Part shown: piece after piece, positions 54,001 to 64,000 of the stretch
How the letters are laid out: each line of letters starts with the position of its first letter
Position numbering within the stretch: position 1 is the stretch's first letter
Assembly: GCA_002118135.1 (NCBI GenBank)
Contig: BDIU01000063.1
Coordinates: 248,439 to 312,438, forward strand
Reading direction: 5' to 3'
Origin: Trebouxia sp. TZW2008
Lineage: Eukaryota; Chlorophyta; Trebouxiophyceae; Trebouxiales; Trebouxiaceae
Length of the DNA stretch: 64,000 nt
The notes under the pieces: generated by a model
What the model was told of the DNA's origin: nothing
Database searches by the model: none
Seen by the model: only the letters and a program-made list of their open reading frames with translations
Position numbers and translations under genes: made by a program

Positions 54001-57000
54001 TCGAGTTGCTGTATATATCTTGAGTATGCTGCGCTGTGGCTGCAAGTAATTTGCAGCATCGGCCTCACAAACAAGCTCAACTGAACTTTGTTGATCCACA
54101 GATTTGTGGAACATAAATGCAGTCAAGTGTGGCTGCAAACCTCATGCTGCAACTCCAAAAAGCAGCCTTTAGCAGCCTCAACATCTGATCTCACACAGTC
54201 AGACATGCCTTCACCAGATTACAGCCAAACATCCCACAAGCATAGACCACTCAGCCGAAGTTTACAACCTTTGCAGCACAGCATTCATCACTGGCTTGTG
54301 CGTAATACATGCAGTGCATTCCTGATATAGAGACAAATCTGTTGCAAAATGAAATGTCCGGAATCATCAAACTCTCAACACTCACATTTAGCAATGAGAT
54401 GTAATGCAGCCACAATGCAGTTATTGGCCCTCGACTGCCTTGTCCTCACAACAAGAATACCCTTATGTCAAACGTCATATTGTTGAGCGCTTGTGTCAGC
54501 AAGACGTGCATGCAGTTCAGCAAACAAAGACTGACCGGCAGTAGCAGCGTTGAAGAGGGCATTTGCACCAGTGAGGGCACATTGGGCCACGCCTGCCCCT
54601 GCCTGCAGCAGCTGCTTCACCACAGCAGAATGCCCACAATTTGCCGCATTGTGAAGGGCTGTGGAGCCATTGGAGGTCTTCAAGTCCACCTACATGCGCT
54701 AAAGACGTGTTACTGCACATTGTCCTCAGTGTGCGATATGTGGCACATGACAGGTAAGGTCATACGTGTGGCAATATTCCATTGGTGATACTATGGATGA
54801 GCCCAGATGCACTGTGTATCATCAGATTGAGCATATTTCAATGCACAAGCACCTGACCTTCTTGCATCTTTGACCATAAGATTTCCAAAACCAGTGAGAG
54901 TACACAGCCAAGCAGCCTGCCAAAACATGAAAAAGCATACATCTTGGGAGACAATCAAGCTCCATGCATGGCACCTCAAAAAGCTGAATGCACGGTGATG
55001 AAGGAGCTATCAGGTCAGTAGCGATCAAACAAGTAAAAAAGTGATCTGAAAACCCCTTTTGTTGAACAGAGTGTTGATGAAGTGAAGGCAAAGACGAAGG
55101 CAGAAGACAGTGATCCTAATGAACATAATGCAGTACCTGGGCCCCTGACGCCAGCAAGTTATCCACAATGAGGGCATGGCCATTGGCTGCAGCCTCATGG
55201 AGGGCAGTCCAACCATCATTGGTAGGGGCATTCACCTGGCAGCCCCTTTTCAGCAGGGCTGCTAGCATACCCAACTGACCTGCAAAAGCAACATACCTCA
55301 GATCGCTAAGCAGCCTAATAGCACAATAGGAATGCCAGAAGTCAAAGGGCAACCATACCGTCTATCACACAAGTGAGTGGCTCAGATCAGAGGTCGTGCT
55401 GTCAGCACAGCAGCAGGCCGGCAAAGCAAAATTTAATGGTGCCTCTTCAATGCTGTCTGAGGCACTGCATGCCAGAGCACTCAAGCTGAATGGATGAACA
55501 GAATATGTGCAGGCAATAGGAGCACTGATGGACCACAGCATGTTGGAGCATAAATCAGCAGGGAATATACCAAAAGATGTGCAAGGCACAAAGCAGGCGT
55601 CCGTAGTGGTTTAGACAAGCCTGATGACAATGATGTGTCACATATAGCCATGCAGCAGCTTCACTAGCAGATGCTGCCTGCAAGATTGCTGATGCCATCA
55701 GCTGACAACACCAAGTTCGCTTTTGGAAGCAGTGCTTGCAGTGCTTCCAAAGCCTCACTTGGTTTTGTCAGCTCACGTAGCTCTGCAAAGTTGCCAGCAG
55801 CATGTGCCTTAGCAGTCAAGCCTTAGCTCAGCAGGCACCAGCCATGAGCAACATGTCAGGATGCTCATGAGGTCCAGCAACATGAGCAGTGGCTGCCTTG
55901 CCTAGGGGCTTTGGTCTTTGGCTTCTTGTCACCTTGCAAGAGAGGCCTGAGACTGTCTGCAATCTAGATGCACATGCTTCAGATGTGACTACAAATAACA
56001 GCAGCCGCAGACATGAGGCTGCAGCAGTGCTGCAAAGGCATTCACGTGCAGGCCCGACAAACCCTTGATATGGCAGTCATTGGCACACAGGGAGAACAAG
56101 AAACACACTTTCCAGGAGTCTAGGCTGTAGTCCTTGCGTGGTACAAAAGTCATGCCAGTGCAGGGATTATGGGTGCTTCAAAAGCACGCATATGACTGGC
56201 AGCGAGAAACTTCAAACGCTGCAGCAGAAATTGCATGTATGGACATTGCATATCAGGCCAGCAAGAATGGCTCTTGACAAGCCATCTAGCAGCCAAGCCA
56301 TCTGGCAGCCAAGCCATCAGGGCTTTTGAGACAGATGTATCAAAGACATAGAAAGCAGCAGGAAGCATGGTAAGCTCAATCGACACCCGTTCAACCAAAG
56401 TTACTTGGTGAAGCGTGAAAGCGTAAAGGTGAAGCGTTGTAAGGCATGAGCAATCCAGCACTACATACAGAGTAAAATGCACCAAGCTGATGTGAAGGGG
56501 TTCACCTTTGGAGGCAGCCCAATGAAGGGCAGTGAGGCCATCCACATCTTTGGCAGAGGGATCGCAAGCAGGCAGGGCCAGCAACTGGCGCACCAGGTCT
56601 TGATTACCAGCCTGCACGGCCAGGTGCAGTGCAGTGTAGCCCTTCTCCTCCTTGGTGCCTGCACTGTCCAGCAGCTTGGCCACTGTTTCCACATGTCGGT
56701 TCTTAGCCGCCAGCTGCAGCGCTGTGAACCCCTTGGTGTCCTGCCAAAACACACAACAATGTCAATTACCAGCCGCATGTAGTCCAACAAAACACCTTGA
56801 CTGGCAGCCAGCTGCAGCGCTGTCGAGCCTTTGAAGTGCTGCCAACAAACAAAGCATGATGTGATCACTCGTGTGCACTTCTTGCACAGATAAAATTTGT
56901 CCGCTATCATGCTGTACGTGTTTCAGCGCGGTCGGCTTCCTTCACACCCTCATGTGCTACTGTGCCCCACTCAATTAGAAATGCCGTTTGTTGGCAAGCA

Positions 57001-60000
57001 TATTGGGTACTTGCTTTCAAATGAACAACAGCTATGTGACAGTTTTCGCTTTGGAGTGAATTGAGACCAAGCATGCCTCTGTCCATGGAGGTGCAGGCAT
57101 GTATGGTCATGGCAGTCACATACTTGCGACAAGTCAGTATGAAGGTGCAATGCAGCAACTACCGTGGCTTGGATGTCCAAGTTGGCTTGCAGCATCTCTC
57201 TGACCAGCACCCCAACAGCCTCAGCATGCCCCTTTTCAGCAGCCCAGTGCAAGCCCAGCCGCCCTTCCCTGTCCTTCACGCCCAGACTGCTGCCGAGGGC
57301 CAGCAGCTTGGTGACCACAGCAGCGTGACCACCCAGGCAGGCCCACATGAAGACCTGCCAGCCCTGCTTGCTCTGGTCTGTGATGGACAAGCCTAGCTCA
57401 ATCAGTAGCTCCACTAGCTCCAAGTCTCCTGAGCCTGCAGGTAGACACAAGAAGAAGCGCTTTACGTGCTTGAGCCAGCTTACATGAAGAGCTTCCAGCT
57501 CTGCTTGCTCTGTTGTGCGATGGACAAGCCCAGCTCAATCAGCAGCTCAACCAGTTCCAAATCCCCTGAGCCTGCAAGCAAGAACAAGAACAAAATGCTC
57601 AATGCTTACTCCAGGAAACAGGCAACAGACTGTGATATGATGCTGACAGTGACCCGGTGAAAGCAGCAGCAATCCCCTCAAGGATGCCCACACAAAGACC
57701 TGCCAGCCTTGCTTACTCTGGTCTATGGTGGACAGACCCAGCTGAATAAGCAGCTCGACCAGCTACAAGTCCCTGAGCCTGCAGGCATATAGACAAAAGA
57801 GTGTGACATGACGCTGACAGCAGTGTCCAACCACAGCAGTATGTATGTGCAGGCACCCACACGAAGACCTGCCAGCCCTGCTTGCTCTGGTCTGTGGTGG
57901 ACAGACCCAGCTGAATCAGCAGCTCAACCAGTTCCAAGTCCCTGAGCCTGCACGCACACTGACTGTGAACACTTTTGCCTGCAGGAGGGGAGACTGCGAC
58001 AAGAGGCCGCTGAAGAACAATGAATGTTGTGCATGCTTAGACCAGCCAATCAGGAAGATTGCAGGTGCCACATGATGGCAGTACCAGTGATGCCCCTCAG
58101 ATTCAGGCAATCTATCAGACCATGACATGATGCTGGTGTGCACGAGCACATAAGGCTGTGCTGTGCTACAATCTCATACAAGACAACAGCTCATGCTTTT
58201 GCAGCCTACATCCTGCCAAATAGCATCAGCTGCTTTGACTGTTGCAGCCTAGCTCCTGGCAATGATAGCGCCAGCTGCTTCAGGTGCTGCCACCTGCAAT
58301 CTGGCAGTACCAGCATTAGCTGTTGTTGCTGCCAGGTTCTAGGCTGAAGCATTCGAAAGAAGCTCAGGTACTAGCAGATTTGGAGCTTATATGTAGCTGC
58401 ATTGATTGGATTGTCGCATGCCATGCTATGCAGCAATCTTACAGCATGATTCACTAAGCGCAGCTTTGCCTTGAAAATCTCAGCTTGGACATGGCTTGAA
58501 CTGACCCCTGAAGAAACATGCCTTGCCTGGAAACGCTTCTTCATGCTGCTGCTCAAATCACGTCCAACACACATTTTTGAGACTTGCATGACGACCTGTA
58601 GATGTCTGTTGAACATCTGGCAGGCAGCTTATGCTTGCAGCTTGTAAAGCCAAGGTATAGGTCAGCAACTTGCGATGTCCAGCTAAGCTGGTTTTTTGCT
58701 GTTCTCTTGTCCTCAGCACAGCAGTCCTGGCTGCATGCAAAACAGCTGCTGCTACACAGTGGCGTACTGCATATTGTGAAAAGTGCTGAAAGCTCACCAG
58801 CAGCATAGTGCATAGGGGTGCAGCCAGCATCATCCCTGGCCTTGACATCAGCGCCTGCCTTCAGCAGCAGGCGGGCTGTCTCCACATTGCTGCTGAATTG
58901 GGCTGTCACTAACGAAGGCCATGACTCCATGGTGGAACCCAGCGCTGCCCAGTGCAGAGTGGTCCTGCACAGAACAGAGACAGGTGAACATGTCTGGACA
59001 CAGATGCCTCTGATAGAAAAGCGTCAAGTTGGTCGTTGCAGGCCACATCACCTGCAAGAAGCCAATGTCTGGCCCAGGCAAGCGCCCAGGCACAGTCATT
59101 GCATGAGTTGTGTCAGTAAGGCAAGTGTACTTGTGCAGGATACACAACGTCAAGTGGTTGGATAAGAGTTGCATTCCTGTGTTGGCTTGTGATGGCAAGT
59201 ATGAGGGTCATGCACAGCAACCTGTCCGCCTATGTCAGGTATGGCTGACAGCATGAAAGGTACAACACAAGTCAAGTCACAACTGATGTCATGCAATATT
59301 GAGCAAGCAGCCTGCCGCTCTCTGGTGACAAGGCAAAACCATGACCACTTTCTGCAGCCTGTGTCAACAAAAGCACTCACTGTCCACCAGAGGTTACAGC
59401 CTGAGCCTTGTATGCAGCCTGCATAAGGTCGGCCAGCAGCACCGGGCCAGTTACTTTACACACAGCTGACATGATGTATGGCAGCCTGCTGAAAACAGGT
59501 AGATGGAGTAAGCAAGGCACTGCTGGCTTTCGTTATGTGGAACAGGCAAGCAGAAGGGCGCTCACTTTCCATCAGAAGTGAGGGCCTGGGCCTTGTAGCC
59601 TGCCTGCATGAGGATGGGCAGCAGCACCAGGCGGCCATGCTTGGCAGCCACATGCAGGGGAGTGATGCGGTTGCGGCTGGCATCACCATCTGGTGTCGCA
59701 TGCCCCGTGCGCAGCAAGGTGTTCACAATTTCCAGGTTGCCTCCTGCCACTGCATGGTGCAGCACTGTGTACCCTGCACAAAGCCACGTGTGTGTAAAAT
59801 CAGCCAGCTTTTGCATGTAACTGAGCTATGGGACTCCTGTATGACTTGCAATGCAATGATACTACCCCAGCAAGGCACGAGCTTGAACGGCTTGAGAGCA
59901 GATGCCAGTGGGCAAAGAGAGACACAGACATGTACACGCTTGGCTTGAATCGCCCGCATCTGTGAAAACAGGGACAGCTTTCTGGAGTTCAAGTCTGTCT

Positions 60001-63000
60001 ATCAGGGCCATCATAGAGTATACCAAGCATCAATGACGTGATCAGCAGCAACAGCAGCAGCAGCAGCAGGAGCACGGGAGATACCTTTCTTGTCAGGGGT
60101 TTTGACAACGCAGTTGGGCTGGCTGTGCAGTGCATTGAAGTGGTCAACGTCCGCCAGCTGCACAGCATAGTGCAGCGCAGTTGCGCCGTAGCTGTCCCTC
60201 AGAGCCCCATCAGCATTGTTCTCCAGCAGCACACGGACCACCCCTGTGTTCTGCTCCTTGGCTGCTAGATGCAGTGACGTCCATTTCTGGTCTGTGCCTG
60301 CATTCACCTCCGCTCCAGCCTGCAGGCCCCGCATGATGATCCACTGTTTCATTGGGGTTCAAATGCTGCAAATGTGCTTGTGAGTGTGAGTTGTGGCTGC
60401 TAGTTGCAGCGATGACGCCTGACTCTGATCTGTGGCTGCGTTCACCACTGCTCTGTCCTGCAACATGCACTTGTGAGTGTAAGCTCCTTGGCTGCTTGAT
60501 GCAGTGACATGCAGTCTGTTATGTGCCTGCATTCACCTCTGCCCCAGCCTGCACCATGCAGTTGTGGTAGGTTCATTGAGCAGGTCATTGATAGCTATGA
60601 TGAGTGACTGATTGTGCCCAGAGCATACATTGGCAGCATCAGGCAAGCTGGTGAATGGTGAGCTGTAAATCGTGATTGATTATGCCCAGTGCATACATCA
60701 CCAGCATCAAGCAAGTTGATGAGTGGATAGCTGTAAGGAGTAATTGCTTGTGCCCAGTACATACATTGCCAGCATCAGGTAAGCTAGTGAATAAAGGCGT
60801 GTAAAGCAGCCACCTTTAGGGCAGCCCGTGCAAATTGCATCTGGTTGTTTCGAACTCAGCATTCTTCAGCAGTTGAGCCTGGCGAAGACATTCATGCTAC
60901 CAGCACCACAGTGCAAGCACAATGTAAGATGCTAAGGTCTACCAACAGTGTTGGCTGTTAGAGGGCAACAGCTCCATAATTGCAAACGTTGCGTGTACAG
61001 GGCTGCCGTTTTCTGCCAGCCAATATGTGATTGATACACCTGAACATGCTTAGCGACCAGCAAGCAATAGCCGCAGCCCATGCAGCACCTGCTTTAGACT
61101 TCACCAAAGCCATGCAGACAGCACTGTTGTTTAGGGCCAAATGCTGTTGTGTTTATATGAGCATCTGGTCTCACGCCAGTACTTATCGCCAGGTCAGCTT
61201 AGTGGAGTGCATGTAAATGACAACATGAGACGATTTGAGAAATGCACATGATGACTTCACTAAACAGGCTGAGGCCAGAGCCGAACATTCGGAAACACCA
61301 AGTTTGGTGTGAGCTGCACCACGCTTGGGGTTTTCCAAATGTTTAGCTCTGGCCTCAGCCTTTACATTGGGGTCATGATGTTCTTAGATCATCTACTGTC
61401 ATTGTCACTGTAATGCACTCCTTATTCTAACCTGACCATGAGTAATGGCAGGGAACCAAAATGCTGAAACAAGCACATCAGCGTTTGGCCCTGATCCATC
61501 TACCCAGGACCACTGCAGCTGCAAACGCAGCTGTGCCTCGTCCATTACCCACAGATGAGGCAATATACAAAACGTCACAAGGGGCGCTCCTTTGATCCCA
61601 AAAAAAAGAGTCAGCAATACTCCAATTTGTGCTCCAACAACTGCGCTTCAGAAAGCAATATCTCTGCACTGAATCTCCCCAGTGTTTGGAGGCACTTCAG
61701 CTCTTGCTTGACAGAAAAGCCTTCACAGGACGATGCCACGCCCTAGGTGCATGACCCAGCTTTGGTGCTACTGTTCAAGTCAGCTGCTGTTCAAGTCAAC
61801 TGCTGTTCATGTCAGTTGCTGGTCAAGTTGGCTGATGTTCGATTCAGCTGCTGTCCAAAGCAGCTGCTGTTCAACTGAGCTGGGAGCCTTACACATATGA
61901 GCAGCTCAACAATGTCCACAGAGCCCTGCTCTGCAGCGTGGTGCAATGGCGTCCAGTTGCCCTGATCCTTCATCACAATCAGCTCCTTGCCAGCAGCATC
62001 TAGCAGGGCTGCCACCACCTCCACATGCCCCATCTCAGCAGCAAAGTGCAGAGCTGTCTGGCGGCTGCTGCAAACACTGCACACATTTGCCTTCTGCTGA
62101 ATCAACATCTTGACCAGGGCCAGCCAGCCTGCACCAAACAAGCAAAACGCCTTAAATGCGCATGATTGAGGTTGGGCAGCTATAACAATGACCCAGACTG
62201 CGTAAGCCAGCAGCATCCAGCAGGGCTGGCACCACCTCCTCCACATGACCCATCTCAGCAGCAAAGTGCAGCTCTGTCTGCCTGCTGCTGCAGGTGCTGC
62301 ACACGTTTCCTTCTGCTGAATCAGCATCTTGACTAAGACCAGCCAGCCTGCACCAAACAGGCAAAGTGTTTTGAACGCAGTGTATGACCCTGTCAGCTGG
62401 ACAGCGGTAATGATGGTCCAAGCTGGATGAGCTTACTGTTTGCACGCTGCGCTGCAAGTGTGCATTCATATGCCATTTGTAAATCAATCAAAGCGCACGC
62501 TGGTGCCTGTCTGTCTGCTGCTGCCAACTGAGTGCAGTATTGCCAGCTGAGTCCAATTCCTCTTTGTGAATTCACATGCCAGCTTGGCGAGCACTGGCAG
62601 CATGAGCACCACGTCTTGCCAACATGCAAAGGTAAACAAAAACTAGCATCGATGCAGCTGTGATGTCTGACAGGCACTGCAAGCATGGCCCCTGCTGTAT
62701 GCCTGAAGAGGCGGGAAATAGTAGGTCAGCAAGGCTGTGTTAGATGTGCCAGGGAGCTGCATTTTGGGTATGTCCATACCTCCAGCACAAAGCATGCTGA
62801 AGGCAGGTTGTTATGCATGAACAAATACCTGACTCCAGCATGCTTTTTGCTGCATGTATGAATGCGCCCAGGAAACAGCTGCCTAGGACATCAAACACAG
62901 CCTTGCTGATTCAGATGGGGTTCCTACCCATGCAATAATCCTCGGTCTCCTACCGCTGAATCACACAAAATACAGCCTGGCCTCCGCTGGCGCAAGAAGC

Positions 63001-63521
63001 AATGTGCAAGGCTGTGCACAACAGCCTGGCTCAAGCATATTCTTTGCTGCTTGTATGCATTGCCAAAAGCAGCTCCCAGGCACGTCAAATACAGCCTTCT
63101 TGACTGGCTAATGATGCAAGACCTCGTTTTGCTTCCTCTAACAAGTGATGTCATAGCAACACTAAGAAGTGATGTCATAGCAACACTTGAGGCTGCTGCA
63201 TGTTTCATATAGCCTGAAATGACATGACACCCTGACTCCAAGCTGAGCGGGCAGCAATCTGCAGAGAGACAGCATTTGCCGCTGCATGTTTCATGTAGCA
63301 TGAGAAACGAGAGCCAAACTCCCACCTGAGCGAGCAGCAATGTGCAGAGCCGTGCAACCAGCAGCATTGGTAGACTCTAGCTGTGCTCCTTCCTTCAGCA
63401 GACACTGCACAGCCTCAATGTGGCCGCCCTCTGCTGCCACATGCCAGGCTGTGTTGCCGTCATTGTCTGTCACCTCCAGGCTGCAGCCCTGCTCGCTGTC
63501 TGGTGTCAGTAGGTAGTCCAT
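48060..63521 (-). CDS. Giant ankyrin-repeat protein with C-terminal U-box (E3 ubiquitin ligase)
   Basis: At the C-terminus (about 48.06-48.30 kb) ASGLCCPITKDLMSDPVVLI, then SDGYTYERAAITKWLERNET form a U-box, the E2-binding domain of ubiquitin ligases; the stop is TGA at 48060-48062. Before it a roughly 670-codon exon is rich in Gln, Ala and Pro with poly-Gln runs. Lys/Glu-rich exons follow at 50.4-50.6, 51.07-51.36 and 51.7-51.86 kb (for example KKKGRKQKKKKAEGEGEAEP). Further upstream, exons to 63.5 kb encode at least fifteen ankyrin units: NGSTALHNAAANGHAKAVEA (52.97), NDGWTALHEAAANGHALIVD (55.2), GYTALHLAVQAGNQDLVRQL (56.6), REGRLGLHWAAEKGHAEAVG (57.25), AGYTVLHHAVAGGNLEIVNT (59.75), GNWTPLHHAAEQGSVDIVEL (61.95), NDGNTAWHVAAEGGHIEAVQ (63.45). 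Ankyrins would select the target. A single 15-kb gene is my preferred reading because the exons are continuous and on one strand; two or more genes are possible. The first exon may start at 63521 (MDYLLTPDSEQ) or upstream. Confidence 0.8.
49531..49559. repeat. CAG/CTG triplet run coding poly-glutamine
   Basis: Nine or so consecutive CTG triplets on the + strand encode glutamines on the minus strand in the large C-terminal exon of the ankyrin/U-box gene. A second Gln-rich tract with CAG/CAA mixing lies at about 49115-49215. Length variation between strains is likely. Confidence 0.9.
51905..52050 (-). repeat. Copy of the exon YIEGRLRLAENRERQRGKGP
   Basis: The true exon (about 51685-51865) continues ADGAPTAEERAAAERAAEAN and MARLLQEEDAAK. 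The upstream copy reads YIEGRLRLAETRERQRGKGP, then ADGAPTAED, and becomes unrelated after that point. Spacing is about 180 bp. Only the first half is duplicated. Confidence 0.85.
53155..53435. repeat. About 70-bp tandem repeat, four diverged units, in an ankyrin-gene intron
   Basis: The pattern gttgctgcttggcatgctgt, then gctggcggctgatc and acatgcagcttgttacaagc recurs at about 53163, 53233, 53302 and 53373. No coding frame is shared with a neighbouring exon as far as I can see. Confidence 0.8.
53590..53830 (-). repeat. Copies of the ankyrin-exon segment GHTECVEVLLEAG
   Basis: The true segment (about 53600-53650, GHTECVEVLLEAGSVVDAV) is repeated at about 53690-53740 (GHTECVEALLEAG) and in a third, more degraded trace at about 53790-53825 (GCGAHRV-like). 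Spacings are about 90 bp. Confidence 0.65.
57475..57960 (-). repeat. Three copies of the ankyrin exon ELGLSITDQSKQGWQVF
   Basis: The true exon at about 57170-57440 begins SGDLELVELLIELGLSITDQ, SKQGWQVF. Related stretches lie at about 57484-57575 (LVELLIELGLSIAQQ-like, then SKQSWKLF), 57690-57780 (IQLGLSTIDQSKQGWQVF) and 57855-57950 (LIQLGLSTTDQSKQGWQVF). Each is flanked by a cag/caggc upstream context. Only the first has the remainder of the ankyrin exon. The last two are closest to each other, suggesting stepwise duplication. Confidence 0.8.
60560..60800. repeat. About 62-75-bp tandem repeat, three units, in an ankyrin-gene intron
   Basis: The pattern gattgtgcccagagcataca, then ttggcagcatcaggcaagct and ggtgaatggtgagctgtaaa recurs at about 60611, 60680 and 60747 with moderate divergence. 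No coding content was recognised. Confidence 0.75.
61266..61361. ncRNA. Candidate small-RNA precursor: 96-nt near-perfect hairpin
   Basis: The outer 16 bp pair perfectly (AGGCTGAGGCCAGAGC with GCTCTGGCCTCAGCCT). The stem then continues for about 20 more pairs with three or four mismatches and one bulge (CGAACATTCGGAAACACCAAG against CTTGGGGTTTTCCAAATGTTTA), followed by UGGUG/CACCA closing a loop of about 7 nt. The size and near-complete pairing resemble an algal or plant microRNA precursor. It lies in an intron of the ankyrin/U-box gene. A short foldback transposon (MITE) is the main alternative, but I see no target-site duplication. It has no T-run, so it is not a Pol III gene. Confidence 0.5.
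61765..61885. repeat. About 17-18-bp minisatellite (cagctgctgttcaagt)
   Basis: Six or so units such as gtcagctgctgttcaagt, caactgctgttcatgt and cagttgctggtcaagt run in tandem just downstream (in transcription order) of an ankyrin exon. Confidence 0.8.
62195..62355 (-). repeat. Shadow copy of an ankyrin exon (QTALHFAAEMGHVE)
   Basis: The true exon at about 61890-62125 reads LVKMLIQQKANVCSVCSSRQ, TALHFAAEMGHVEVVAALLD. The copy reads an altered first half (frame broken near the Q-Q-K segment), then SSRQTELHFAAEMGHVEEVV, PALLDAAG, and lacks the following ankyrin unit. Spacing is about 230 bp. Confidence 0.8.
62835..63310 (-). repeat. Copies of the end of the first ankyrin exon and of an intron block
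   Basis: The exon end at about 63325-63355 (ctgagcgagcagcaatgtgc, agagccgtgc) is echoed at 63242-63270 (ctgagcgggcagcaatctgc, agagag) and about 62990-63020. An intron block at about 62836-62915 is echoed at 63030-63110 (gcatattctttgctgcttgt, atgcattgcc, aaaagcagctcccaggcacg). Confidence 0.65.
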
Positions 63522-64000
63522 GGCTGCACACGCCCCGCCTGAGGCACCAGAAACAGAATTGACTTGCGCAACACCTTATCTTTTGAGTGGCAAACGGGCC
63601 AGGGAGTCAAAACCAGCATTAAGCTCAACTTGCCAGATTGATGCTCCATGCACGTTGGCCATGATCTGCAGGCTACAGAGAGGCAAGTGATGCAGAGAGA
63701 TGCCAAAGAGCTTCTCAGCCTTGGCCAGCGGTACTGCTTGCCTTGAAAGCAAAGCCATTTGTCATCAATACCTCTGGTTGTCAGGCCAACCTGTCAAAGC
63801 AAACTCTACCTTGGACATCCCCGACAGTCCATGCAAACAGAAACAAAAAGCTTTGGTCGCCTTGCCGGACATACATCATCGATTCCTCATGCGCAGCATC
63901 AGGCAAGACAGCTTTGCCGTCAAGGCAGCGAAGATCATATAGAGCTCAAGCTAGCAGATTGCCAGAAAGTAGCACAGGCAGAGGGCTGTTACCAAGGGCA
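63522..64000. other. Right edge: probable 5' region of the ankyrin/U-box gene
   Basis: Minus-strand frames here (for example an ATG at 63758 starting MALLSRQAVPLAKAEKLFGI, or MSGKATKAFCFCLHGLSGMSK further up) could hold first exons, but none has a domain and the splice to the ankyrin exon is not clear. Promoter and 5' leader are expected here. Confidence 0.35.

Noticed and set aside
61266..61361. Hairpin as a complete MITE
   Set aside because: No target-site duplication was visible at its ends and only one copy was seen in the window, so I list it as a small-RNA candidate; MITE is not excluded.
1..64000. tRNA and rRNA genes
   Set aside because: I looked for the tRNA T-arm GTTCGAATC-type motif with matching arms and for conserved rRNA blocks and saw none. 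A covariance search would be needed to exclude diverged ones.

Overview
The window is nuclear DNA of a photosynthetic eukaryote, most likely a chlorophyte green alga of trebouxiophycean type; the lineage is inferred from content, not from a search. The support is: short exons joined by GT-AG introns, a U6 spliceosomal RNA gene, N-termini that look like plastid transit peptides, and plant-type versions of HUS1, DXO1/RAI1, TraB, dihydropyrimidinase and a TPR-plus-J-domain co-chaperone. There are no operons, ribosome binding sites or CRISPR arrays. Single open reading frames in this window are exons, so genes are given below as spans with their exons described.

Layout. 1-1561 holds the exons of an alpha/beta hydrolase (+). 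1.6-9.7 kb is gene-poor, with tandem repeats, a U6 snRNA gene at 5.0 kb and three kinds of satellite DNA (6.3-8.7 kb). 9.75-15.5 kb is a major facilitator transporter (+), convergent with a dihydropyrimidinase (-, 16.8-21.8 kb) that carries a signal peptide and a C-terminal RDEL. 21.9-23.4 kb is an inverted pair of retroelement ORF1 copies. A small cysteine-rich, probably plastid protein (+) follows at 23.8-24.5 kb. Then come three minus-strand genes: a TraB-family protein (24.9-31.2 kb), HUS1 (31.7-33.6 kb) and a TPR/J-domain protein (33.9-38.9 kb). A plastid-type FAD oxidoreductase (+, 39.5-43.2 kb), a DUF2061 membrane protein (-, 44.1-44.9 kb) and DXO1 (+, 45.4-47.7 kb) follow. 48.1-63.5 kb is one very large minus-strand gene, or possibly a close cluster, encoding many ankyrin repeats and ending in a U-box.

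The most striking feature is a repeated theme. In at least five genes (MFS transporter, dihydropyrimidinase, TraB, FAD oxidoreductase, ankyrin/U-box) individual exons have one to five tandem copies lying beside them in introns or just past the gene end, with spacings of about 120-210 bp. Some copies are broken by stops. Others keep an open frame and plausible splice sites, notably six copies in TraB, each with a 57-base in-phase exon core, and an extra last exon in dihydropyrimidinase that would hide the RDEL signal. HUS1, DXO1 and the DUF2061 gene show no such copies. Other items of note are a 96-nt, almost fully paired hairpin at 61.3 kb and the inverted retroelement pair.

The genes do not form one pathway. 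They cover DNA-damage checkpoint (HUS1), RNA quality control (DXO1), splicing (U6), pyrimidine breakdown (dihydropyrimidinase), protein folding and turnover (TPR/J, U-box) and organelle metabolism or transport. Exon edges are read by eye from splice motifs and reading phase; no transcript evidence was available.
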